From: Dokdonella fugitiva
GTDB lineage: Bacteria; Pseudomonadota; Gammaproteobacteria; Xanthomonadales; Rhodanobacteraceae
Reading direction: 5' to 3'
Assembly (NCBI RefSeq): GCF_004342425.1
Contig: NZ_SLWQ01000013.1
Span: 18,687 to 82,686, forward strand
Length of the DNA: 64,000 nucleotides
The notes beneath the pieces are model-generated. The model saw nothing but the letters and a program-made list of their open reading frames with translations, was not told where the DNA came from and searched no databases. Of this stretch, positions 57,459-64,000 are shown one piece after another (positions within the stretch are counted from its first letter, which is position 1; each line of letters starts with the position of its first letter). A program made the translations under genes and the position numbers.

Positions 57459-58300
57459 CGGTCAGCCCCGCATCAACTCTTTCGGCGCAAACCCTTATCC
57501 ACGCCTTGCGCTTGCCCGAGAGTTGCCGGGTGGATCAGCGCGTCCCCAAGAAATTGCTGCTGGAGAATGGCGCCCCCACGGCGGCAGACAAGCGCTTGAT
57601 CACGGAGGCCATCGAAGAGATCCAATGGGTCGCTGCGCTCAAGCCCAACACCATCGGTGTGCCCAACTACCGGGATACGCTGCGTGAGTACCTGGAGATC
57701 GCTGTGCTGGCAGTGACTGTGCGGGGTGTCGTTAAACCTGCAAGTCACTCGCGGCTCGCCGAGCTGGTGCACCGAGCCGTGCCTTATCCGGTGCTGTTGC
57801 TGCTGATTGAGGGGCAATCGCTGACCCTGTCGTTGGCCCACAAACGCTGGGCACAGAACGAAGCCGCCAAAGTAGTGCTCGACGGCAGCCCAATATCAAT
57901 AACGCTATCGGTGACAGTGTCGGCCTCGCGGTCCGAGGTCAACGCGGCGGATGCCTCTCACCCTGATCCTGCGGCTGCTCAAGCCGAGAGTGCCTTTATC
58001 CAGTCTCTGTCAGTCACGCGCCAACCCCAGGCCACGCTGCACGCCCTCTATCAAGGCTGGGTCTATTGCGTGCAAGCCTTGCTCGCCGCCCGGCTGACGG
58101 GAAGCTACCAAACCCCGGCAACCCCGGAACAGGCTGCGGCACGTCGGCAAGCCTTGGCTGATTGTGAGCGGCTTGAGGCCGAAGTCAGCCGCCTGCGGGC
58201 GCAAGCTTTGAGAGAAAAACAACTGGCACGTCAGGTCGAGCTGAACCTGACGCTCAAGCGCGTACAGGCCGAACTGGCCGCCGCGCGCCGACAACTTTGA
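57455..58300 (+). CDS. DUF4391 domain protein
   Basis: 281 residues. LPESCRVDQRVPKKLLLENGAPTAADKRLITEAIEEIQWVAALKPNTIGVP is the DUF4391 signature, followed by a second region (YPVLLLLIEGQSLTLSLAHKRWAQNE). The C-terminus (about 225-281) is a coiled coil. Its function is unknown. In my experience the family accompanies exactly this helicase and a type III-like methyltransferase, suggesting that it bridges the helicase and the R-M enzyme. ATG 57455 overlaps the helicase stop (ATGA), and mod follows 30-40 bases later, so all are one transcript. Confidence 0.82.
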   Translation: MTVSPASTLSAQTLIHALRLPESCRVDQRVPKKLLLENGAPTAADKRLITEAIEEIQWVAALKPNTIGVPNYRDTLREYLEIAVLAVTVRGVVKPASHSRLAELVHRAVPYPVLLLLIEGQSLTLSLAHKRWAQNEAAKVVLDGSPISITLSVTVSASRSEVNAADASHPDPAAAQAESAFIQSLSVTRQPQATLHALYQGWVYCVQALLAARLTGSYQTPATPEQAAARRQALADCERLEAEVSRLRAQALREKQLARQVELNLTLKRVQAELAAARRQL

Positions 58301-58341
58301 ACCATTGAGCTTAAAAGCTTGAACGACTGATGGAGAACAAT

Positions 58342-60255
58342 ATGAACAAACTCACGGCAGCCAGCCCCGAGGCCCAGTCCGCCGATCTAGTGGCGGGCAA
58401 CATCGACCAGCTCAAGGCCCTGTTCCCGGACCTCATTACTGAAGGCCCGAACGGCACGGCGGTGAATGTGGATGTGCTCAAGGCGTTAGTGGGTGACCAG
58501 ACCATCACCGATGCCGATGAGAAATACGGTCTCAACTGGCACGGCAAGCGCCGCGCGCGGCAATTGGCGCTGACACCGAGTACCGGTACTCTTCGGCCCT
58601 GTCCGGACGAGAGCGTGGATTGGGAAACCACCCAGAACCTGATGATCGAGGGTGACAACCTCGAAGTGCTCAAGCTGCTACAGAAAAGCTATGCCGGCAG
58701 GGTCAAGCTGATCTATATCGATCCGCCCTACAACACCGGCAAGGACTTTGTGTACCCGGACAACTTCCAGGACAACATCAAGAACTATCTGGAATTGACC
58801 GGGCAGGTGGAAGGCGGACAGAAGATAAGCAGTAATACCGAGGCCAGCGGTCGGTTTCACACCGACTGGTTAAATATGGTGTATCCGCGGTTGAAGCTGG
58901 CGCATTCACTGCTCCAGCGAGATGGGTTCATTTTTGCCTCAATCGACGATGCGGAAGTTCATCACCTACGTCAAGTGATGAGTGAGATTTTCGGCGAAGA
59001 CAACTTCATCGCAAATGTTGTCTGGCAAAAGAAATACACACGCGCAAACGATGCTCAATTCTTCTCGGACAATCATGACCATATTCTAGTGTTTGCAAAA
59101 AGTAGGGAGGACTCCGAGTTAGCGGGCCAGCCTAGAACTGAAGAACAGGTTGCAGCGTATTCAAATCCAGACGGGCACCCGAAAGGGCCATGGAAGGCCA
59201 CCCCTTTACATGCAAAGAGCGGCTCCAACACTTCATCTTACCGATTCAGAAACGGCGTCGACTGGGCTCCCCCGCTGGGAACTTACCGCAGGTTCTCTAA
59301 CGAAGCCATGTCGAAAATGGATGAAGGCGACGAGATATGGTTTGGTGCGGATGGGACATCCACGCCTTCACGCAAGAGCTTTCTCTCCGACGTCAAGGGT
59401 GGGGTCACGCCAGTCACTATCTGGCCCCATGATGAGGTCGGCCACAACCATGAAGCAAACAATGAACTCAAGGTTCTTCTAGGCCAAGGAGTTTTCGATA
59501 ATCCGAAACCGACAAGACTTGTTCGTAGAATGCTTGAACTCGCGAGTAGTAGCGAAACACAGGCAATAGTATTGGATTTCTTCGCTGGCTCGGGCACAAC
59601 CGGCCATGCTGTTTTAGCTCAGAACGCCACCGATGGTGGCAACCGCCGTTACATCCTCGTCCAGCTCCCAGAGCCACTTGAACCTGATGATAAAGGCCAG
59701 AAGGTTGCCGCAGATTTCTGCGACAAACTCGGCAAACCCCGGACCATCGCCGAGCTAACGAAAGAGCGACTTCGCCGCGCCGCAGCCAAGGTCAAAGCCG
59801 ACAACCCGCTGTTTGCCGGCGACACCGGCTTCCGCGTCTTCAAGCTCGACCACTCCAATATCCGCGCCTGGAACCCCAATCCGGCGGATCTGGAAGCCTC
59901 GTTGCTCGACCATCAGGATCACTTGCTCGAAGGTCGCTCCGAGGCGGACGTGCTTTACGAACTGCTGCTCAAGCTCGGCCTCGACCTGTGCGTGCCCATC
60001 GAGCAGCGCACCCTCGCGGGCCGTGAGGTGCATTCCGTGGGTGGCGGCGTCTTGATGGCCTGCCTGGCCGAGCAGATTACCCGCGAGCAGGTGGAGCCGC
60101 TGGCCCAAGGCATTATCGACTGGCACAAGGAACTGGCGCCCGCCGGTGACACGACCTGTGTGTTCCGCGACAGCGCCTTTGAAAACGATGTCGCCAAGAC
60201 CAACCTCGCCGCCATTCTGGAGCAGCACGGCATCCAGAACGTGCGCAGTCTATGA
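58342..60255 (+). CDS. mod: Type III restriction-modification methyltransferase (Mod)
   Basis: 637 residues, a beta-class N6-adenine methyltransferase. The catalytic motif DPPYNTGKDF lies at about residue 130 and the SAM motif FFAGSGTTGHA at about 415, in the IV-then-I order of type III Mod. The region between them (about residues 200-400, nt 58950-59600) is the target-recognition domain and is visibly richer in A and T than the flanks. Mod methylates one strand of the site and guides Res. ATG 58342 has GGAG six bases upstream; an ATG four codons earlier lacks one. The motifs look functional. Confidence 0.93.
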   Translation: MNKLTAASPEAQSADLVAGNIDQLKALFPDLITEGPNGTAVNVDVLKALVGDQTITDADEKYGLNWHGKRRARQLALTPSTGTLRPCPDESVDWETTQNLMIEGDNLEVLKLLQKSYAGRVKLIYIDPPYNTGKDFVYPDNFQDNIKNYLELTGQVEGGQKISSNTEASGRFHTDWLNMVYPRLKLAHSLLQRDGFIFASIDDAEVHHLRQVMSEIFGEDNFIANVVWQKKYTRANDAQFFSDNHDHILVFAKSREDSELAGQPRTEEQVAAYSNPDGHPKGPWKATPLHAKSGSNTSSYRFRNGVDWAPPLGTYRRFSNEAMSKMDEGDEIWFGADGTSTPSRKSFLSDVKGGVTPVTIWPHDEVGHNHEANNELKVLLGQGVFDNPKPTRLVRRMLELASSSETQAIVLDFFAGSGTTGHAVLAQNATDGGNRRYILVQLPEPLEPDDKGQKVAADFCDKLGKPRTIAELTKERLRRAAAKVKADNPLFAGDTGFRVFKLDHSNIRAWNPNPADLEASLLDHQDHLLEGRSEADVLYELLLKLGLDLCVPIEQRTLAGREVHSVGGGVLMACLAEQITREQVEPLAQGIIDWHKELAPAGDTTCVFRDSAFENDVAKTNLAAILEQHGIQNVRSL

Positions 60256-60265
60256 GGGGGGCGCT

Positions 60266-60343
60266 ATGACAAATTATCAGGATAGAGAATTTGCACGCAC
60301 GTCAGTGCGCCCGCAGGGTAGCGCACAGGGAGGTGCGCTATGA
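60266..60343 (+). CDS. Possible 25-residue peptide between mod and res
   Basis: A frame from ATG 60266 to TGA 60343 encodes MTNYQDREFARTSVRPQGSAQ plus four residues. Its stop overlaps the res ATG (ATGA), and both ATGs sit in similar GCGCTATG contexts with G-rich sequence upstream. It could be a coupling leader or chance. No homology is seen. Confidence 0.3.
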   Translation: MTNYQDREFARTSVRPQGSAQGGAL

Positions 60344-63300
60344 AACTCCACTTTGAGCCCAACCTCGACTACCAGATGCAGGCCATTGAGGCCGTGTGCG
60401 ACCTGTTCCGTGGCCAGGAGGTGTGCCGCACCGAGTTCACGGTGACGATGAAGGCGCTTGGCGAGGAGCCGGTCATCGGCGGCATCGGCCCGCAGCTGTC
60501 CTTGGGCATGGCCGAATCGGATCTGGGCGTGGGCAACCGCTTGACGCTGCTGGACGACGAGCTGCTGAAAAACCTGGCCGATATCCAGTTGCGTGGTGGC
60601 CTGCGCCCTTCCAGCACCCTGAGCTCCGGCGACTTCACGGTGGAGATGGAGACCGGCACCGGCAAGACCTACGTTTACCTGCGCACAATCTTCGAGCTGA
60701 ACAAGCGCTATGGCTTCACCAAGTTCGTGATTGTGGTGCCGTCGGTGGCGATCAAGGAAGGCGTCTACAAGACACTGCAGATCACCGAGGACCACTTCAA
60801 GGGGCTCTACGCCGGGGTGCCCTTCGACTATTTCCTCTACGACTCCAACAAGCTCGGGCAGGTGCGCAACTTTGCCACCAGCTCGAACATCCAGATCATG
60901 GTGGTGACAGTGGGCGCCATCAATAAGAAGGACGTCAACAACCTCTACAAGGACAGCGAGAAGACCGGCGGAGAAAAGCCCATCGATCTGATCAAGGCGA
61001 CCCGGCCCATCGTCATCGTGGACGAACCCCAGAGTGTGGATGGAGGCCTCGAGGGGCGTGGCAAAGAGGCCCTGGATGCGATGAATCCACTCTGCACGCT
61101 GCGCTATTCCGCGACCCATGTGGACAAGCACCACATGGTGTTTCGCCTCGACGCAGTCGATGCCTACGAGCGAAAACTGGTCAAACAGATCGAGGTGGCC
61201 TTGGCGACGGTGGAGGATGCGCACAACAAGCCCTTCGTGCGGTTGGTATCGGTGGCCAATAAGCGCGGGACCATCAGTGCCAGGGTAGAACTGGATGTGG
61301 CCACCGCCAGCGGTGTGAAGCGGCAGGAGCTCGTCGTATCCGATGGCGACGACCTGGAGCAACTTGCCAAGCGTCCGATCTACGAAGATTTTCGCGTCGG
61401 CGAGATCAACACGGCCAAGGGCGACGAGTTCATGGAGCTGCGTTACCCCGGTGGAGAAGTGTTCTTGAAGCCGGGTCAAGCCCACGGTGATGTGGATGCG
61501 CTGGCCGTACAGCGCGAAATGATCCGTCGCACGATTCGCGAGCATCTGGACAAGGAAAAGCGCCTGCGACCGTTGGGTATCAAGGTGCTGTCGCTATTTT
61601 TCATCGATGCGGTGGACAGGTACCGCCAGTACGACGCGGACGGCAATCCGGTCAAAGGTGACTACGCGCGCATCTTTGAAGAGGAGTATCGGCGTGCCGC
61701 CAAGCTGCCGGCCTACCAGAGCCTCTTCGCCGAAATCGACCTGGACTCCGCCGCGGAGGAAGTGCACAACGGCTATTTCTCCATCGACAAGAAAGGCGGC
61801 TGGACTGATACCGCAGAGAACAATGCGGGCAACCGCGAGAATGCCGAGCGCGCCTACAACCTGATCATGAAGGAGAAGGAAAAGCTACTGTCCTTTGCTA
61901 CGCCACTCAAATTCATTTTCTCCCACTCGGCCCTCAAAGAAGGCTGGGACAACCCGAATGTGTTCCAGATCTGCACCCTCCGGGACATCCAGACCGAGCG
62001 CGAACGTCGTCAGACCATCGGCCGCGGATTGCGTTTGTGCGTGAATCAGCACGGTGAGCGTGTGCGGGGCTTCGAGGTCAACACCCTGACCGTAGTGGCG
62101 ACGGAGAACTACGAGCAATTCGCCGAAAACCTGCAGAAAGAGATCGAAGCGGATACCGGCATACGTTTTGGCATTGTCGAGCATCACCAGTTTGCCGCCA
62201 TTGCCGTGACGGCACAGGACGGGCAGACCGTGCCCTTGGGCGTCGAGCAATCCAAGGCGTTGTGGGAGCATCTGAAGGCCGCCGGCCACATTGATGCCAA
62301 GGGCAAGGTGCAGGATTCGCTGAAAAAGGCGCTCAAGGAAGGCACTCTGGTGCTGCCTACCGAGTTTGAAGCGCAAAAGGGCCAGATTGCAGACGTGCTG
62401 CGCAAGGTATCGGGACGCCTGGAGATCAAGAATGCCGATGAGCGCAAACAGGTTCCACTGCGCAAAGGCCAGGATGGCAAGGCGATATACCTGAGTGACG
62501 AGTTCAAGGCGCTATGGGATCGCATCAAGCACAAGACAACCTATCGCGTGCAATTTGACAACGCCAAGCTGATCACTGATTGCATCAGCGCGCTGCAAAA
62601 GGCGCCTGCGATTGCGAAAGCGCGCCTGCAATGGCGCAAGGCCGATATCGCCATCGGCAAGGCGGGCGTTCAAGCGACCGAGAAATCGGGGGCAGCGACG
62701 GTGGTGTTGGACGAAGCGGATATCGAACTGCCGGACTTGCTGACGGACCTGCAGGACCGAACCCAGCTCACCAGACGCGCCATCGTCAGCATCCTGACCG
62801 GAAGTGGGCGCCTGGATGACTTCAAGCGCAACCCGCAGCAGTTCATCGAGCTGGCTGCCGAGACCATCAATCGCTGCAAACGGATGGCCCTGGTCGACGG
62901 TATTAAGTACCAGAAGTTGGGCGACCAGCACGTCTACGCGCAGGAGCTGTTCGAGAAGGAAGAGCTCACTGGCTATCTCAAGAACATGCTGATGGATACC
63001 CAAAAATCGATCTACGAGCATGTCGTGTACGACTCGACGACCGAGCGGGACTTTGCCGACGCGCTGGAGAAGAACGACGCGATCAAGCTGTATGCAAAGC
63101 TACCGGGCTGGTTCAAGGTGCCAACCCCGCTGGGTAGCTATAACCCCGACTGGGCCGTGCTGGTGGAGGAAGACGGCGCGCAGCGTCTTTACTTCGTAGT
63201 GGAAACCAAGAGCAGTCTGTTTACCGATGACCTGCGGGATAAGGAAAGCGCCAAGATCGAATGCGGCAAGGCCCACTTCCATGCCCTGGCGGTCGGCGAG

Positions 63301-63366
63301 AATCCGGCACGCTATGTGGTCGCGCGTTCAGTTGGAGACCTGTTGACGGAAGCGGCCAAGAGATAA
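60340..63366 (+). CDS. res: Type III restriction endonuclease subunit (Res)
   Basis: 1008 residues. The helicase core has Walker A METGTGKTYVYLRTI at about residue 105, the type III DEAD-box variant IVIVDEPQSV at about 230, YSATH, the LKEGWDNPNVFQICTL motif and RRQTIGRGLRLCV (~565). The C-terminus carries a PD-(D/E)xK nuclease, YNPDWAVLV and VVETKSS at about 930-955, with the D and ExK residues in place. With Mod it cuts DNA carrying two head-to-head unmodified sites. GGGAGG precedes ATG 60340. It appears complete and active, unlike many orphan Mod systems. Confidence 0.94.
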   Translation: MKLHFEPNLDYQMQAIEAVCDLFRGQEVCRTEFTVTMKALGEEPVIGGIGPQLSLGMAESDLGVGNRLTLLDDELLKNLADIQLRGGLRPSSTLSSGDFTVEMETGTGKTYVYLRTIFELNKRYGFTKFVIVVPSVAIKEGVYKTLQITEDHFKGLYAGVPFDYFLYDSNKLGQVRNFATSSNIQIMVVTVGAINKKDVNNLYKDSEKTGGEKPIDLIKATRPIVIVDEPQSVDGGLEGRGKEALDAMNPLCTLRYSATHVDKHHMVFRLDAVDAYERKLVKQIEVALATVEDAHNKPFVRLVSVANKRGTISARVELDVATASGVKRQELVVSDGDDLEQLAKRPIYEDFRVGEINTAKGDEFMELRYPGGEVFLKPGQAHGDVDALAVQREMIRRTIREHLDKEKRLRPLGIKVLSLFFIDAVDRYRQYDADGNPVKGDYARIFEEEYRRAAKLPAYQSLFAEIDLDSAAEEVHNGYFSIDKKGGWTDTAENNAGNRENAERAYNLIMKEKEKLLSFATPLKFIFSHSALKEGWDNPNVFQICTLRDIQTERERRQTIGRGLRLCVNQHGERVRGFEVNTLTVVATENYEQFAENLQKEIEADTGIRFGIVEHHQFAAIAVTAQDGQTVPLGVEQSKALWEHLKAAGHIDAKGKVQDSLKKALKEGTLVLPTEFEAQKGQIADVLRKVSGRLEIKNADERKQVPLRKGQDGKAIYLSDEFKALWDRIKHKTTYRVQFDNAKLITDCISALQKAPAIAKARLQWRKADIAIGKAGVQATEKSGAATVVLDEADIELPDLLTDLQDRTQLTRRAIVSILTGSGRLDDFKRNPQQFIELAAETINRCKRMALVDGIKYQKLGDQHVYAQELFEKEELTGYLKNMLMDTQKSIYEHVVYDSTTERDFADALEKNDAIKLYAKLPGWFKVPTPLGSYNPDWAVLVEEDGAQRLYFVVETKSSLFTDDLRDKESAKIECGKAHFHALAVGENPARYVVARSVGDLLTEAAKR

Positions 63367-63381
63367 GCCGGGAGGAAGAGC

Positions 63382-63807
63382 ATGGCGTTGAATCTACGAC
63401 AGGCAGTGGTCGGTTTCCTGAAGGATCGTGCTGAGCAGAAGTTCACTGCGCGGCAGATTGCGGAGTGGCTATTCGAAACCTTCCCCGAGGAGTGTCAGGA
63501 AAAGCGGGCCAAAAGCCAGGGCAACTACATCAAGTCGGATGCTGATCTGGTGCAGCAGCTCGTCGCGGAGATCAGCTCGCAGCGCCCGCGCTTGCAGAAG
63601 AAGCATCCAGAGCTCAAGACGACCGAGGGCCGCCTACGGAAGTATTACTACTCCGAAAAATCAGACAGTGCCGAGGTGGCGGCAGCAGAGAGCGCGGTCG
63701 TCGTGCCCACGGCCGACATGAACGACACCAAGCTCGGCGAGCACGCGATGTACCCTCTGCACCGACCTCCCTCCAACTGGCGCTGGCCAGGGGTCACCGC
63801 TGGCTAG
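63382..63807 (+). CDS. Winged-helix protein (COG2958/HrgA-like), 3' truncated
   Basis: 141 residues. The first ~95 form a helical winged-helix-like domain (LRQAVVGFLKDRAEQKFTARQIAEWLFETFPEECQEKR, KTTEGRLRKYYYSE). The text then reads NDTKLGEHAMYPL, where homologues I know continue into a second, nuclease-like domain (YPLL..YL). Here the match stops at about base 63759 and 15 unrelated codons lead to a stop, so the gene appears cut by recombination. It follows res by 15 bases with GGAGGAAGAG upstream, so it belonged to the R-M operon. The COG2958/HrgA relation is from memory and moderately sure. Confidence 0.6.
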   Translation: MALNLRQAVVGFLKDRAEQKFTARQIAEWLFETFPEECQEKRAKSQGNYIKSDADLVQQLVAEISSQRPRLQKKHPELKTTEGRLRKYYYSEKSDSAEVAAAESAVVVPTADMNDTKLGEHAMYPLHRPPSNWRWPGVTAG

Positions 63808-64000
63808 CAATGCTGGAATCGGGGGAAGCGAAGTCCTTGAAGGAGATCGCCGCGAGGGAAGGAATCGACAACAGCTACGTCAGCCGGATGGTAAACCTGA
63901 CCACGCTGGCACCCGACATCGTGGCGGCCATCCTGGACGACGTATTGCCGAACCACGTCACGCTGTTTGATCTGGCGGTTGATCCGCCAGCGCTGTGGGA
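63765..64000 (+). pseudogene. Recombinase-associated HTH protein, 5' truncated and running off the window
   Basis: From about 63765 the third frame reads TSLQLALARGHRWLAMLESGEAKSLKEIAARE, then IDNSYVSRMVNLTTLAPDIVAAILDD and VTLFDLAVDPPALW to the end of the window. The central part is a ParB/KorB-type helix-turn-helix. I recall the same sequence in mobile recombinase/DUF2924 cassettes, where it begins ..PLQLALARGHRWL. The start is missing and the open frame merges with the cut 3' end of the previous gene; an internal ATG at 63810 could still be used. A second mobile element probably meets the R-M island here. Confidence 0.6.

Overview
The window is high-GC chromosomal DNA from a gammaproteobacterium, most likely of the Xanthomonadales/Lysobacterales (Rhodanobacteraceae-like). 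This rests on the housekeeping gene order miaA-hfq-hflX-hflK-hflC-DUF2065-purA, the many sensory/c-di-GMP genes, and a secreted delta-60 repeat protein ending in a DGFDG tail of the kind I associate with this order. It is inference from gene content; no rRNA or clear tRNA gene was seen.

Layout. (1) 1-13.3 kb is core genome: the 3' end of pmbA, a DUF4870 membrane protein, a leftward block tdh-tilS-xseB-ispA, a response regulator, then the rightward block miaA, hfq, hflX, hflK, hflC, DUF2065, purA. Between tdh and the response regulator lies a decayed MerR regulator/P1B-type metal ATPase locus. (2) 13.3-26.5 kb is a signalling region: a PAS-GGDEF diguanylate cyclase, a DUF3182 protein, a small degenerate histidine kinase convergent with a sigma-54 response regulator, and a very large soluble poly-HAMP hybrid kinase (exact 276-bp tandem repeats) overlapping a second hybrid kinase. 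(3) 26.4-31.1 kb is a bacterial NHEJ operon (ligD, ku, MerR/TPR regulator), followed by DUF72 and an alpha/beta hydrolase. (4) 32.5-51.3 kb holds mixed metabolic and envelope genes: FG-GAP protein, gcvP under a tandem glycine riboswitch, decayed LysR/hydrolase fragments, YceI, FMN reductase, GAF-GGDEF, an aldo/keto reductase divergent from an AraC regulator, DUF3297, YciI-like, an MBL-fold ribonuclease-like protein, an M28 peptidase, the delta-60 protein and a ToxR/CadC-like TPR regulator.

(5) From about 51.55 kb to the right edge the character changes: GC falls visibly, codon use relaxes, and the genes are defence genes. The left edge carries a strong bidirectional terminator and a 43-bp imperfect palindrome whose arms resemble a tRNA/tmRNA T-arm, a plausible integration scar. 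Two leftward genes (a zinc-finger-like protein and a uracil-DNA-glycosylase-fold protein) diverge from a rightward set: a WYL (CapW/BrxR-like) regulator, a SNF2-type helicase with a degenerate PLD-like N-terminus, DUF4391, a type III Mod methyltransferase, a type III Res helicase-nuclease, and a winged-helix gene cut off at its 3' end. It abuts a 5'-truncated, recombinase-associated HTH gene that runs off the window. I read this as a type III restriction-modification core enlarged by a helicase/DUF4391 module under WYL control. It is the best candidate in the window for an under-described system.
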